NCBI RefSeq assembly: GCF_943734655.1
Contig: NC_071355.1
Location: 23,372,268-23,436,267, forward strand
Length of the DNA: 64,000 nt
Reading direction: 5' to 3'
DNA from: Sabethes cyaneus
Lineage: Eukaryota > Arthropoda > Insecta > Diptera > Culicidae
Below the pieces are notes generated by a model. That model worked only from the letters and a program-made list of their open reading frames with translations, did no database searches and was not told the origin of the DNA. Shown here piece after piece: positions 47,401 to 55,150 of the stretch; the first letter of the stretch is position 1; each line of letters begins with the position of its first letter. Made by a program: the position numbers and the translations under genes.

Positions 47401-50400
47401 TTGTGATAAAAATCGGCCGTTTTCAAATGTTAGTATCTTAGAAAGATGCAAGTAGAATTAAAATCGGTAGATTGCGTTTGAAAGATCGTGATTTTTTGTG
47501 AATAATATCAAAAAATTGGAGAGATTATTTTTGTCTATCTCAAATAAATCAACTTTGAATATGTGGGATTTTAACAGATTTAAGTGTATAAAAGTTAACG
47601 AGTTGCGCCATAACTCCGGAACGCCTTGACTGTTCTTCAGCAAACTTGGCGTTGGGAAGTTTAAATAGACATATTTCTTGACATAAGTAAATCAGCACAA
47701 GGGATTGGCAAAAGCGGGGTGGTTGCTAAAAAGGGGAGGGGGAGGTACAGATAAGTAAAAGTGGCTGTAATTATCTTGCATTTAGGCCGTTATAAGTTGT
47801 GTGAGTGGTCCAAATCTTAAAGAGAATATATAAACTTAACCTCATGTTTGTTGACTTGAACTTTATAATGAGGTTAGACTTTATAACGGAGGGAATGTTA
47901 GTTTTAATGATGATAATGGGCGAAACCTACAATCATTTAATCAATAAATAAAGTAAGACAGTAACGACACCGATTCCGGAAGAAGACCAACAAAAGTGAC
48001 AAGGAATTGCGTGAGGTACACTTGTACAGCTATCTGGTTTGGCACCCAGTAATCGATGTAGACAGATTTTCGAAGTTCAATCGACTTCTACGCTCTATAT
48101 CCTATGTTTATTGCTTTGCCGAAAAACTACGTTCATTGAGTAGATCCACAGATACTGTCGGGCTAACGAGTAAAGAAATACGGAAGACCGTACGCGCACT
48201 GTGGTTGACTGCGCACACTGAGGCGTTCCCAAACGAAGTGTTTATCTTGAAGAAGAATCGCGAAGAAGGACGAACTGATGGGAAGCAATCTGGTAAATTG
48301 GTCAAGTGAAGCGATGCCGGTAACTCTAATAATGAGCACACTTCTATCGGACTGGTTGGAACTCTTCGTACGCCCATTCTCGTATTGGAAGAGATGTTGC
48401 AAAATGATGGGTCTGGTTGTTTACGTGCCCGATAATACGGGCTATTCATATACAGATAGTAGTTAGTCTGTTTACGGAGGCCTGCAGAAGGCGATAAAGC
48501 GATTCGCCGCTCGACGTAGCGATCTACTTCGCCAGTGGGACAAACTTTGTTAGAGCGAATCGAGAGTTGCAGGATGAAATACAGAGAATTTACGAGAAGT
48601 TTGGTAGTACCTTCACAAAGGCACACATCCAGTGCAGATTCAACCCGTCTGCCGCTTCTCACATGGGGGGTTGTTGGGAAAGAATGGTTCGCGCAGTGAA
48701 AGCGGAATTAGTGTCTGTTCCGGTAGTGCGAAAGCTCGATGACGAGTCGTTTGCTGTAGTACTTGCAGAGGCCGAAAGTATGGTCTACTCTCGATCACCC
48801 ATCTTCGTGCCTCTATATACAGCTCCCGAGTTGGAATCTGGTAAAAAACACATTCTGGATAACTTCTGACGTCGTTGGGTGAGAGTAGTATCTACCAAAG
48901 ATACATCGGCGGCAGGAATGGTTCAAGGACGTAGCACCAATAAAAGAAGGAGATCTAGTGTTCGTGGTTGCCTTTTGGTGAGTTACGTAAGAGACCTGCT
49001 ACAAAGTTGGCATTGTAGACGTCGAAAGCTTTGGTGCCACCAACCTGGAAGATGTGGCGATACGGGAAAGGATGTACTCCGCAACAGCCTCGTTAGCCAC
49101 AAACGGTCCTACACGTAACTTTTTCAAATTTTGTTTGGCTGAAACAGTACTGGCTCGAGGAGCGTAATGAAACTTCTTGTCCAATGGCAAATTTTAACTA
49201 ATTTCTGCACTACCATGATCTAGGAGCGAGTTTTCTATTGAAAAGTAATAAATCGACTTTAGCAAGATCTTTAATAAAAATCTAATAAATAAATTCAACG
49301 AAAAAAACTCGAATTCAATTCAAGTTAGTTATGGCATTTCTGAAGGGTCTCGTTAAGGATCTTTTTTACGTGTACGATACCTATTCCTTTTTTTTTAAAA
49401 AGCTGACAAAAACTTTGATTTTCCTTTCATAACTGCTTTTCCAAATCCGTAAATTAAAATTTGAGCTCACCTGAGGTGTCTCCCCTGAGGCAAGGTAACA
49501 GAGCTTTGATTCGGAATTTATTCAAAGTTCATCTTGGCATAATTTTCATCGTCCATCAAAATATAGTCGTTATACATCGTCAGATCTTGCTCGTTCAGCT
49601 TTCCTCGATAACTTTTGAACTTGTTTATGAATTGTCATTGTAATCAGAAATTGAATTATATTTCTTCTGTATAAATGAAAGTCAAATCTAAGAAACGAAA
49701 TTTATGAAACAGCAACATAAGTTTGATCATTCGCGATGATTGATTCAATTCGATTCATTAGCTTTCGATAAATCTGAACCACTCTAAGAGATATGTTTTC
49801 ATGGTTGCCGGCTATGGATGCTGTACACAAGTTTCAAGATAAAAGCATCCTAAATTTGTCATTCGTTTGATGGCAGAGTCTAGCAAGCACCAACGAACGA
49901 ACGTCGTCGTTTCCTCGGATAGAACTCCATCTTCGAGGATGTTAGGTACTAATTCGATATTCACAAAAAGTTTACAGTGTAACTTCATCCAATGGCACAC
50001 ACGATGATGGCGAGTGCAAGTGGGAACCCCATCGCACACCCGATGAGCACGTTCTTTATTCTCGAATACGGTTGGTTATCCTTCAACCAGCCGGCAACTG
50101 TCTGGCTAGTCTGCTGCTGGCTGAAACAACGCAGCCAGCCACCCAGCCAGCACGTTATAGCGGGCCCGGTTTATAGGATGCAGATTTCGGAGATTCCATT
50201 AGCTAGTGCTAGACCGGCGGCGGGTGTACCGACGACGACGCGACGATGAAGTATATTTTACCTACATAATAGCATGCAGAGAAACCCTTTGAAAAATTAA
50301 TTTCAATACATTATTCTACAAAAGTTTAATCAACTACATAGATGGGGAAAGAATGGAACAACTTTCTAATAATTTTCTTTGCTTTTTTGAATTTAACACG

Positions 50401-52220
50401 AGTTTTCTGTTCATCAACTAATGCTACCTGCTGCGTCGAAATTACAGCATCATACACAGTTAATGCATTTTGCTTTTTTTTTTCGTTTTGTGTTCGTTTA
50501 TAGAGAGTGCATCGAAAGTAACAATAGTAACTTACACGGATGATATCAGAAAAATATCGAACAGTACATTCAGCAATGCGCAGCAATAATAAATGTGTCA
50601 ATAAATTTTACTTTTTCATAAAACAAAGATGGTCAGCGCAACAAACTATACGCGGTGATTGTTCGATTTCCAACATACATAGTTCGAGATGGAAGATTCA
50701 AGTAAAAAACCGAACCATAAAAGTTTAAATTTTTTCCAAGTACAAGATTACACCGACAGTTTTTTCTCCTTGGCTGCATCGCAACGTTCAACGTTCGTAG
50801 GAATATGTTTGACATAAAACTTATCGAACTGTTTCGTGGCGGTTGGAAACTGTGTCGGATTTATTGCAAAATTAATTTGCGCTCTGTGTATTGAGGCTCT
50901 CAATCCACTTTAAAACTCACGCGCCGTATACATATGTTTGCCGGCAGCAGTCTACTCGGCTCAGCCTTCGCCTCGCCGCCGATTGCGCTGTTGGAAAACT
51001 TCTGACATACATAAATCAACATCGAACCGAGTAAAAGCAGTAAACGCCATAAAGTATCAAATGTATGTTATACAGCAAAACCATGCAAACGTCGAATAGA
51101 GAACATACATGCAATGGGTCTGTGAGAAAGTGGGAGGTCCGGCGGTGGACACTCACCATAGCTAGCATCATCTACAACAAATCCACCCACCTTAGACAGA
51201 TCCGCTTGCTGGGTATTGATTTTCTCCCGTTGATACCTGATAAGCTGTATCAGGTCCCGGTACTGGGTGGCATTCTGCAGCGGCCCATCGTTCAGATTCA
51301 GCTCATTGAGCAGAAGCAACTCGTTGGCATTGCTTGCGCTGCTTCCGCTGCCGATGCTGCCGGGACCGGTGGTGCTCGCCGCTACTGCCGGAACGGTCCC
51401 AGTGGCTGCGGTGGTGACGGCGGCCACAGCAGCATTCAGCGCTAGATTCATGTTGATACTATCCTTCTCGAGTTTCCTGTTGACGTTGAGATTGTTGAGG
51501 GTTTGACTATTGATGCTACTGCTGTTGCTGCTTAGACTGCCGGTTTGGTTATTGTTGTTCAAGCTGTCCAACTTGTGCAGGAGGGGTGAATTTCTCGGGG
51601 GTGGTGGATCGCGATAGGGTGGCGGAACCAGCGCCCCGTTTGACGATATTCCGATGACGGGGGAGTTGGTGTTGCTGTTGGTACTCGCCGGACTGAGCAG
51701 CAGATTATGATTGCCGGTGCTGCTGACGCTACTGATGCTACTATTATCCAATAATAAGCTATCGTTACTGTTAACATGATGACCGAGTCCACCGAAGCGA
51801 GGGTTTTCCTTTAACGTTGCGCCTACAATCGCCGTCGTTGCAGCCGACTGACCGTGGTGGTGGTGCCCATGATGGCTGGTATTGATTCCATTGCTGTACA
51901 ATAGACCGTTCAGTTTTCGGTCCAACGAATTTCGGAGATCGGCCGCGTTGAATTCTCCTACGATACCATTCGCAATCGGATGATTTTTGGGCTTCTTGAT
52001 TACACTGGCGTACGTGGCTTCGATGGCATTCCCGTTCTGCTTGCCAAGGCTGCCGCTACTGCTACCGCTAGCACTACTGCTGGTGCTGCCGCTAGAACTG
52101 GTGCTGCTGTGAGGCGATTTCTGCGGAATTCCCTTCACTATGCCGACGTTTTCGACCTTGACATGGCTATTTCCAATGATCTTGTTATTGCTGGCGGCGC
52201 TCTTCAAATTCGGCGGGGAC
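25127..52220 (-). CDS. Rassf8: RASSF8-like protein, C-terminal three exons; N-terminus outside window
   Basis: Ras-association family scaffold; in Drosophila RASSF8 acts at adherens junctions with ASPP and MAGI (family knowledge). Exons 52220-51191, 25861-25297 and 25230-25127 join in phase to about 566 codons. Order: a Ser/Asn/Gly/His-rich linker with a PPPY motif (PPPYRDPPPP), then a coiled coil starting QYRDLIQLIRYQREKI and continuing through NCETELLQCKNKIRLL to EKKKQVEQLVHEMKEVNLQ, then a basic C-terminal tail ending NPHGVWV. The coiled-coil end and the tail match human RASSF8 (LTKELRQVNLQ; ISSGFNPEGIYV) in order and spacing. The RA domain is not in the window, so at least one exon lies to the right of 64000. 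The 25.3-kb intron is packed with TEs. Confidence 0.85.
25297..25861 (-). CDS. Rassf8: RASSF8-like coiled-coil exon
   Basis: Acceptor CTCTATTTTACAG at 25862 and donor GTGAGT at 25296. It is 565 bp and encodes 188 residues of heptad-rich coiled coil (YDSEIQYLESKGREQQEKL ... EVNLQSLAVAPADEVRHLLE), with no break. Codon use is GC-rich at third positions, unlike the flanking AT-rich intron, which supports real coding. Confidence 0.9.
26520..27160 (+). mobile_element. RTE-type LINE 3' fragment with nested MITE
   Basis: Spells YKTLIRPVVLYGLETVTLF, VFERNVLRIIFGGVQTDSGE, then frameshifted remains of the C-terminal tail. A poly-C run lies at about 26903-26917. The MITE at 26989-27095 splits the last part: sequence before it (TGTCGAGACGATCA) and after it (CAACGAATTGAGGACCG) is contiguous in other copies such as 46890-46935. 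Confidence 0.8.
26989..27095. mobile_element. 107-bp palindromic MITE nested in the RTE copy
   Basis: CCCGAGTAGCAC at the left and GTGCTACTTGGG at the right are inverted repeats. Size and ends resemble 15011-15116. The interrupted host sequence is known from sister RTE copies, so insertion is well supported. Confidence 0.85.
27380..27990 (-). mobile_element. RTE-type LINE fragment, decayed
   Basis: Minus-strand relics: MNGMQCSVRIL, FLLFNIALQSA, GTIFSKSSQ, and FESSIVLKPAYKVLSRI, which align to the RT region of other copies (QCCVRIS, LLFNIALEG, GTIFNKSS, NAAYKVLSQV). Many stops. Confidence 0.7.
28059..28194. mobile_element. 136-bp hAT-like MITE with 8-bp TSD
   Basis: Terminal inverted repeats CATTGGCGGAACTAG / CTAGTTCCGCCAATG. 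The 8-bp ATCCTACC occurs on both sides (28051-28058 and 28195-28202). The 8-bp duplication and CA-start fit a hAT-type transposase. Inside, CTAGGGGGGG occurs three times. Confidence 0.88.
28330..28640 (+). mobile_element. RTE-type LINE endonuclease fragment
   Basis: Frames read ARYLERSADLQNF, LRKLGIVALQEIDRK, GKVQFYKGGGTTNELETVF. This matches the N-terminal APE endonuclease of RTE-like elements (conserved IVALQE with the catalytic Glu; NELGTGF region). The fragment breaks off at about 28640; it is the only endonuclease piece of this family in the window. Confidence 0.65.
28641..29403. other. Unrecognised, with a poly-C run
   Basis: A run of about 18 C lies at 29131-29149. Other sequence is not assigned; a hairpin-like AAGTTGTAGAAG ... 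AAGCAACTTTG near 28870-28905 resembles the repeated hairpin module listed in the findings. Confidence 0.4.
29404..29609 (+). mobile_element. tRNA-derived SINE, copy 2
   Basis: Head TGGCTTCGAGGTATGACGC (A-box-like) and ACGTTCGAATTTCG (B-box-like), body shared with 7975-8170, end TAGGCTTTGCTTTGCTTT. It lies just before an RTE fragment. Confidence 0.75.
29620..30220 (+). mobile_element. RTE-type LINE fragment, linker to RT
   Basis: Spells VVPDLQEVKREIELLMTNK, KLPEEWMEGVVCFINKKGN, LVNAAYKVL, ATDQIFTI and FIDFKAAYDTVDR. It stops in the RT domain where a mariner fragment begins at about 30221. Confidence 0.8.
30221..30480 (-). mobile_element. Tc1/mariner transposase N-terminal fragment
   Basis: Minus-strand ATG at 30404 opens MASKEEQVRKAIVCGRNEN, then LRKLAKKLGFPPSTVHSVLK, a helix-turn-helix DNA-binding region, and ends at KKGSGTKT before joining RTE sequence. 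The 5' flank AGGGTTGTCCAAATTTTG (plus strand 30451-) could belong to its terminal repeat. The catalytic domain is absent. Confidence 0.7.
30550..34011. other. Intronic sequence, mostly unrecognised
   Basis: 30655-30760 carries a hairpin module (ATCTTCGGCAAAGTT ... ACAACTTTGCCC). 32.3-33.9 kb is richer in GC than its surroundings, with CAGC-rich and GCCGGCAGCCGG stretches, but no coding frame matches a family. Frames on both strands there look like chance. Confidence 0.4.
34012..34392 (-). other. Unassigned 126-codon open frame
   Basis: Frame MFLWKALRGKILPARL ... LLQLQLEF with no stop. I recognise no domain. It has AT-rich codons, no splice signals nearby and no neighbour to give context. It may be a TE relic or chance; listed because it is one of the longer unassigned frames in the intron. 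Confidence 0.2.
34985..36420. repeat. Possible older repeat with CACTTTTACCCCG motifs, host of a mariner
   Basis: GTAGGGTGGGGCATAAGTGC (about 34995), TTCGCACTTTTACTCG (about 35143), and two close copies of GCACTTTTGCCCCG / GCACTTTTACCCCG (36378-36412) surround the mariner at 35256-36183. Their arrangement suggests a MITE-like element with inverted ends into which the mariner jumped. Exact ends cannot be set. Confidence 0.35.
35256..36183 (+). mobile_element. Tc1/mariner-type element, full length, dead
   Basis: Inverted ends ACGGGTGACAACTAAAATTT and the complement of AAATTTTAGTTGCCACCCGT (about 32 bp including mismatches), with TA on both sides (35254-35255; 36184-36185). It is 928 bp. The transposase starts MASKQEAFRERVV at 35418 and ends CIRKVDMTAVQRFCFDVKRK ... 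FSNVH at 36063, with stops and frameshifts between. Confidence 0.9.
36184..37980. other. Intronic sequence, nothing recognised
   Basis: AT-rich sequence without recognised coding frames or repeats apart from the CACTTTTACCCCG motifs at its left edge. Confidence 0.4.
37985..38128. repeat. Dispersed repeat, copy A
   Basis: AATTGACATGACATATATTA through TTTCAATAATTTGACA is repeated in the same orientation at 44625-44763 with about 80-85% visual identity. Noncoding. Confidence 0.75.
38648..41584 (-). CDS. ORF2: APE endonuclease-reverse transcriptase (978 aa)
   Basis: Nicks target DNA and copies the element RNA by target-primed reverse transcription. The N-terminal APE-type endonuclease shows GNSQSL, TESWL, RGGGIVVYY, VGDFNTD and SQHDLI in order (about residues 50-270). 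RT begins near 490: NLRPISIL, GFRRGHSIKTAA, LLLDFSKAFDTIPH, GVPQGSVLGPLLF and the catalytic YADD near 704. A C-terminal region with WNSLPPAV follows. No RNase H was seen. The length is normal for CR1-type ORF2. The start used is the first ATG in frame; a later Met could be the real start. Confidence 0.92.
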   Translation of the reverse strand: MYVKDICFPLHRNYAALAKLLPLLHMMPPSYNHASTNIPGAVLNAALLPGKLNICHGNSQSLCARGCSKLDEIRNTLLDSKVEIACFTESWLNSKISDRSISIPGYRVVRNDRVYKRGGGIVVYYREYLASFSVFGTVLTVDSVDKTECLALEFRQDGQKILLMVIYNPPENDCSAFLAEKLANFAVYYDNVFLVGDFNTDMLRLSNKRTSFESVLRTFSLSSVSDEPTFFHGGGCSQLDLFLTNRNEKVLRFGQVSFPGLSQHDLIFVSVDFVVTRSSSLRTYRDYANFDPHILENEILTIPWNQFYAMENPNVSMEFFNEHIKRVHDLCIPLRASTNRRRYNPWFTDSVRQSLLERDLAYKDWLQAPTYLKDMKRHHYKALRNHANTKITRAKQEYLNRFLNCSTPSKTLWQRLKSLGVGKDKHSGSCDFDPDDVNRAFSANFTNSSRRGETPVSSELGSPYSFCFQPVHDWEVVNAICDIKSNAVGMDGLPIKFVKIILPLVVQHITYLFNMFIEGSTFPDSWKHAKVLPLKKKARLNDISNLRPISILCALSKAFEKLLKQQMTFYIEGNGLLTDYQAGFRRGHSIKTAALRVYDDLASIVDKKGSGILLLLDFSKAFDTIPHSKLLTKLSAQFNFSSAAVSLMKSYLLGRQQTVFCGDRCSRSMEVPSGVPQGSVLGPLLFCCHINDLPTVMKYCSIQMYADDVQLYVGKLGPCSRELVRMVNADLERVADWSRRNELLVNPAKSKALFIASRRHRVGGTDLSAPGLVLDGQSIEWSESASNLGFIFQNDLQWDGLIAQQCGKIYASLRTLYCCTPSAPTATKLNLFKSLILPHFLFGDVLHIRPSASSLNRLRVALNCCVRFVYGLSRYDHVSHLQQNLIGCPLQCFYAYRSCVFLRNLLKTQSPSNLHRRLIQTRGRRLQSLVVLANNTTIYANSLFVRGVVNWNSLPPAVKRSSSEANFKRGCIDFWNRD
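41684..42493 (-). CDS. ORF1: nucleic-acid-binding/coiled-coil protein of the LINE
   Basis: The likely start is the Met of MTNVQRRTPL at 42493, giving 269 aa; the frame is open further upstream to 42757, but that part overlaps the likely 5' UTR. A coiled coil (about residues 45-115: QFSETKQLIDSVRSEI ... LNARVDSISQKIG) is followed by a domain with NELIVSGVP, IVVEFPLKATRDEFYSAY, RRVYINENLS, and VYTKEGVVYVR, which resembles the FP25-type C-terminal domain of many LINE ORF1 proteins. Presumed RNA chaperone of the RNP. Confidence 0.85.
   Translation of the reverse strand: MTNVQRRTPLAAGARKNVHLTNEWLRTDECDGYTNPITLEGMLRTMMQQFSETKQLIDSVRSEIRDVNSKIDSVKTELRNEIMLVKDECVTKFQNHDTVLDSLNARVDSISQKIGALQNRNELIVSGVPFKNGENLHSTLKAIGRHIAVNETTILMARPRRMKTSGNTDSDGQIVVEFPLKATRDEFYSAYLRKRDLKLRHIGLDSDRRVYINENLSIEARKLKSVALHRKKAGKLASVYTKEGVVYVRSTAGEPPVAIQSENELDKYS
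43823..44397. mobile_element. 575-bp foldback element abutting the mariner end
   Basis: Left arm 43823-43995 (TATTTCGGAATAGACTCACT ... GCTGCCACCTTCAAGGTGAT) pairs with right arm 44249-44397 (ATCATCTTGAAGGTGGCAG ... TAGTGAGTCAATTTCGAAATA). The segment TAGCGCC...TAGTGAGTCAATT occurs at the right end and again internally at about 44222-44245. It starts at the TTA after the mariner terminus. Confidence 0.85.
44625..44763. repeat. Dispersed repeat, copy B
   Basis: Same orientation and order as 37985-38128, 6.6 kb away. The two flank the mariner/LINE nest and the 575-bp foldback. Confidence 0.75.
44830..45260 (+). mobile_element. Tc1/mariner-like transposase N-terminal relic
   Basis: Frames give VYNILSFLQKGESIEQKPGT, GRRTVLRDHIV, then KKETESKVGPLFRALDRED, SQPVKKYLVKMNI and RSAVSEQ. 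The pattern (GxGR-TV then two helix-turn-helix units) recalls a Tc1/mariner DNA-binding region, but stops are frequent and no catalytic part follows. Confidence 0.5.
45470..46965 (+). mobile_element. RTE-type LINE copy with nested hAT-like MITE
   Basis: Spells YQSGFMEARATT, FTLREVLQKCREYNVPQRHI, FLDFRAAYDTIERQQLWQI, LPQGDGLFYILFNTAIEEVI, FADDLDIIAR, LTMYKTLIRPLVLYGLETVT, VLWTIFGGVQTDSGE and ARWLDQVEVDLRVSRR. The MITE at 45920-46042 splits the RT domain just before PQGD. Frameshifts elsewhere. Confidence 0.88.
45920..46042. mobile_element. 123-bp hAT-like MITE with 8-bp TSD
   Basis: Ends CAGCGGTTCCCAA and the complement TTGGGAACCGCTG; GCCTAGAG flanks both sides (45912-45919 and 46043-46050). 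CAGNGGTTCCCAA ends with 8-bp duplications are typical of hAT elements. Sister RTE copies show the uninterrupted sequence. Confidence 0.93.
46966..47990. other. Unrecognised intronic sequence
   Basis: No coding frame. 47608-47680 (GGAACGCCTTGACTGTTCTTCAGCAAACTTGG) resembles 55567-55640, so a dispersed repeat family is likely present. Confidence 0.4.
47990..49120 (+). mobile_element. BEL/Pao LTR retrotransposon, integrase fragment
   Basis: Frames give HPVIDVDRFSKFNRLLRSIS (integrase N-terminal region), HIQCRFNPSAASHMGGCWER (the BEL-type NP(x)AxHxGGxWER box that carries the catalytic Glu), VLAEAESMVYSRSPIFVPL, and frameshifted WFKDVAPIKEGDLVFV. This order is diagnostic for BEL/Pao pol C-termini. 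RT, protease, gag and both LTRs are missing, and frameshifts show it is dead. Confidence 0.85.
49121..51190. other. Unrecognised intronic sequence before the RASSF8-like exon
   Basis: No coding frame is supported. A CAGCCAGCCACCCAGCCAGC stretch (about 50130-50150) and a GC-richer piece at 50930-51000 stand out. The latter could be an alternative promoter or UTR exon, but nothing proves it. Confidence 0.35.
51191..52220 (-). CDS. Rassf8: RASSF8-like linker exon
   Basis: Acceptor GTCTGCTTTCAG, donor GTGGGT. 1,030 bp, open throughout. Low-complexity Ser/Asn/Gly/Ala, an HHGHHHHG run, ATYASVIKKPKNHPIANGI, a PPPY motif followed by RDPPPPRNSP, then the start of the coiled coil (QYRDLIQLIRYQREKINTQQ). 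The repeated GCT/GCC/AGC/AAC codons make it prone to length variation. The exon starts with the last base of a split codon, so coding continues upstream of 52220. Confidence 0.88.
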
Positions 52221-53869
52221 CTGAAAGCAGACAGATAAATACAGCTTCAATCAGTATGATATAGCAAGCGCTCGCAACGGATGATGTTGATGAGAATTCC
52301 CTCGTCTGCTCTAGAAATTAATTATTCACACCGAAATTTGGGCTTTTTGATGCGATTAAACACTAATTGATTTTCGCAGTCATTACACAGCTTGTCGGTG
52401 CGGCACAGAGAGGGGCCGTGTTCGCACACTGAAGAGAAGAGTCGACGCGAGTCGTCGGCTGGTTTCATGTTTCAATTGGCCTACAAAAAGTGGAGCCTGG
52501 CTGTACGCAGAGAAGGTAAATCCAGCAACAACACGTGGGCGGGTGGGTGGTTCGGAGGGATGGATGGGTGTAGGTGGGATGGGCGGTGGCCTTTTTTGTG
52601 CCGTTGAGTGAGGGAATAAATTAAATCTCAGCGGAGCCGAAATTCGCGGCCACCATACACCGTGGCGTGTGCCGTACGGCAAGCAAGCAAGCAAGCAGAC
52701 ATGCAGGCAACCTTTGCAATGAAAAACTGGGAGGTGGGGGTGGATTGATGGGGTAGGTGTTGGCGATGATAGCGAAGTTACTGGGGAATTTTGGAAACAA
52801 ATACGTCCCTGGTTGGCTGACTTCACGAGAGTGGTACGGCCGCCAAGGTGAATAAATAAAGTGAGGCTTAAAAAGTTTCAAGTGTTTTTCTGGGAGCTCG
52901 TCGGAAAATTGGGATAGAAGTACAGCGTACGAAATGGTGCACTTTGTGGGGAAATGGGCCTCTGTGCGAGGCATATGTTGGATTATAAAAGCTAGGGATA
53001 GCTTCGGACGGAAAGGAAGTCGTAGTTTGTTGTTTTATGAAGGATATACGTGGATCATAAAATACACACATGAAGTTGATGGTGCGTATGGAGACTAGAG
53101 GTTGCTAGCATAATAAACAGACTTGTTATTTTCCGTAAACTATTGTAGCATGTGAAAATGTTTCGGTTAATACAACTAGCGGCACACTACTGTCTTCCTG
53201 CATAATATTTATCCGAACTCGTATCGTTCGCCTATTTTGGACGAGTTACTAGCCAGTGCAATGCCTATCTATAAGAAATCTATAACCTATAATATTTAAT
53301 GTTGAAGCTTTAGATGCATTGGCTACCGTAGAAATATTCACATTATCGTAATTATTCAAAAATTCGTACAAATGTCATAGGTAAATGATCGCGATCTATA
53401 TTGGTTTTAAATCCTATGAAAAAATACAAACAAAATTCCACAGCATTTGAAATTGTACTGAAGATGATATTTTATTGCGATCAAGAAGAAAAATACAGTT
53501 TATTTTTTCTCACGTGTAAAATGGTTTATCAATTAATTAAATTTATCAAGAAAAAATTTATTAAATGCGAATTCATTGGAAATAAAAATCCTGGGGTTAA
53601 AGACTCCAATGATGCTGGTTTTAAACAAAATGTGTCGTTTAAAATCTTAGTTCTAATTGCGCGTTACATCATTTTCGATCGATTCTTTCTTGTCTGGATT
53701 GTAATGCAAAATCTATACTACCTATACCACCTATACCAATAGAGCCACCGGAAAAAAACAACTTCCGGCAGAACTCTACAAAAATTGTCAAAAACCGCTA
53801 GGAACGGTCAAGGTGTCCTTTTAGATTTGTCTATTCCCACTAGCATCCGTGCTACTGCGGATCAACTCT
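52221..53869. other. Intron upstream of the RASSF8-like linker exon
   Basis: No RA-domain exon was found here on the minus strand. 52.4-53.0 kb is purine-rich with GGTGGG-type runs; frames there are composition artefacts. 53.1-53.8 kb is AT-rich and unassigned. Confidence 0.45.
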
Positions 53870-55150
53870 TCCAGAAAAAGGGAGTACAACGGTTCATATT
53901 TTTGTGGATTTCAGGGCAGTATATGATACAGTCGAGCGCGAACAGCTATGACAGATAATGTACAAGAATGGTTTTCCGGATAAAGTGACGCGACTAATCA
54001 AAGCTACCCGGGAGCTAGTGATGTGCTACGTGTGCGTTTCGGGAGCGCTCTCGAGTTGAATCGCGCAGAGAGCCGCGGCAAGGAGATGGACTATCCTGTA
54101 TGTTTTTCAACATCGCTGTTGAGGGTGTGATCCGGCGAGCGGTCATCGAAACGAGAGGAACGATCTTCAGTAAGAGCTGACTGTTCCTAGCCTTCGCAGA
54201 CTACCTCGACATCACTATTAGGATGAATGCTAGAAGAATGGGATTACAAATCTCGGGCAACTTTTCAAAAGGACCCAAGTAACAATGAGAGATTCTCTTT
54301 GTGCCACTTCTCTTTCACCTCCCACGGCAATGCAAATGCACTTTAAAGCACCAGCTTTGCATAAATCGGTTGCTAGCGTCACTATCTAGTTGAGTGTGAG
54401 GAAATATTTTGGTTAGAATGTATTTATGTCGCCGTAATAATCAGAAGAGAGGGACGCCAAAAAGAGTCTCTCAATGTTGCTTAGGTCCTTTTTAAAAGTT
54501 ACGCGAGAAATCAATGCGTCAGAACCCTCCAGAGAAAACAACGTGCGCGTCCCACGGGTAGTGATTATTGACGGCATTGAACTAGAAGTGGTTGATGAGT
54601 TCATATATTTGGGATCTCTGATCATCGCTGAGAATAAAACTAGTAAGGAGATTCAACGACGTATTCAAGCTGGAAATCAAGCCTACTTTTTCCTCCATAA
54701 GATTCCACGATCAAGGAGCATATTCCGCCGCATAAAGCTGACGATGTACAAAACGCCAATCAGACCGGCAGTCCTCTACGGACTTGAAACAATAACTTTG
54801 CTTATGGAAGACATACGGGCATTTGTCGAAAGATATTGCGGACTATTTTTGGCGGAGTACAAACGGATAGCGGAAAGTGGTGGAAGCAGGCACTACTTGG
54901 AGAGATTTACATCGGACACCTGACGAAAGTTGTGAGAATACGGGGGCTAGCCTCGTCGTAACGATGCCAGACGACTTGATACGTTCTCTTCAAGACCCCA
55001 CCAGCTCCAGGAATAGAGGAGCCGAACGTGCTAGATGGCTAGATGAACCAGATTGAAGACGACTTGCGTGTGTCGAAACGTTCAACAAATTAGCGACGAG
55101 TAGCCCTGGACCGAATACAGTGGAGAGGAAATGTTGATACGGCAAGAGCC
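53870..55150 (+). mobile_element. RTE-type LINE copy with nested palindrome
   Basis: Spells FVDFRAVYDTVEREQL, KNGFPDKVTRLIKATREL, then VVIIDGIELEVVDEFIYLGS, ENKTSKEIQRRIQAGNQAYF, LTMYKTPIRPAVLYGLET, and a decayed C-terminus. The FxYLGS block is open over about 145 codons. A 245-bp palindromic insertion (54258-54502) interrupts it between the RT core and this block. Confidence 0.85.
54258..54502. mobile_element. 245-bp foldback MITE nested in the RTE copy
   Basis: AAAAGGACCCAAGTAACAAT at the left pairs with the complement of TTGCTTAGGTCCTTTTT at the right, and AGAGATTCTCTTTGTGCC pairs with GGACGCCAAAAAGAGTCTCT. CCCAAGTAACA is also the terminus of the MITE at 15011. Confidence 0.75.

Larger units (their letters stand above)
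25862..51190 (-). other. Giant RASSF8-like intron (25.3 kb)
   Basis: GT-AG intron on the minus strand (donor GTGGGT at 51190). Most of the elements listed between 26.5 and 49.1 kb lie in it. Parts with no recognised element: 25862-26500, 30550-34000, 34400-34985, 36190-37980, 46970-47990 and 49120-51190. Confidence 0.85.

Noticed and set aside
52383..52974. Pro/Ser-rich frames on the minus strand upstream of the RASSF8-like exon
   Set aside because: They do not resemble the expected RA domain, no splice phase fits, and they reflect purine-rich composition.
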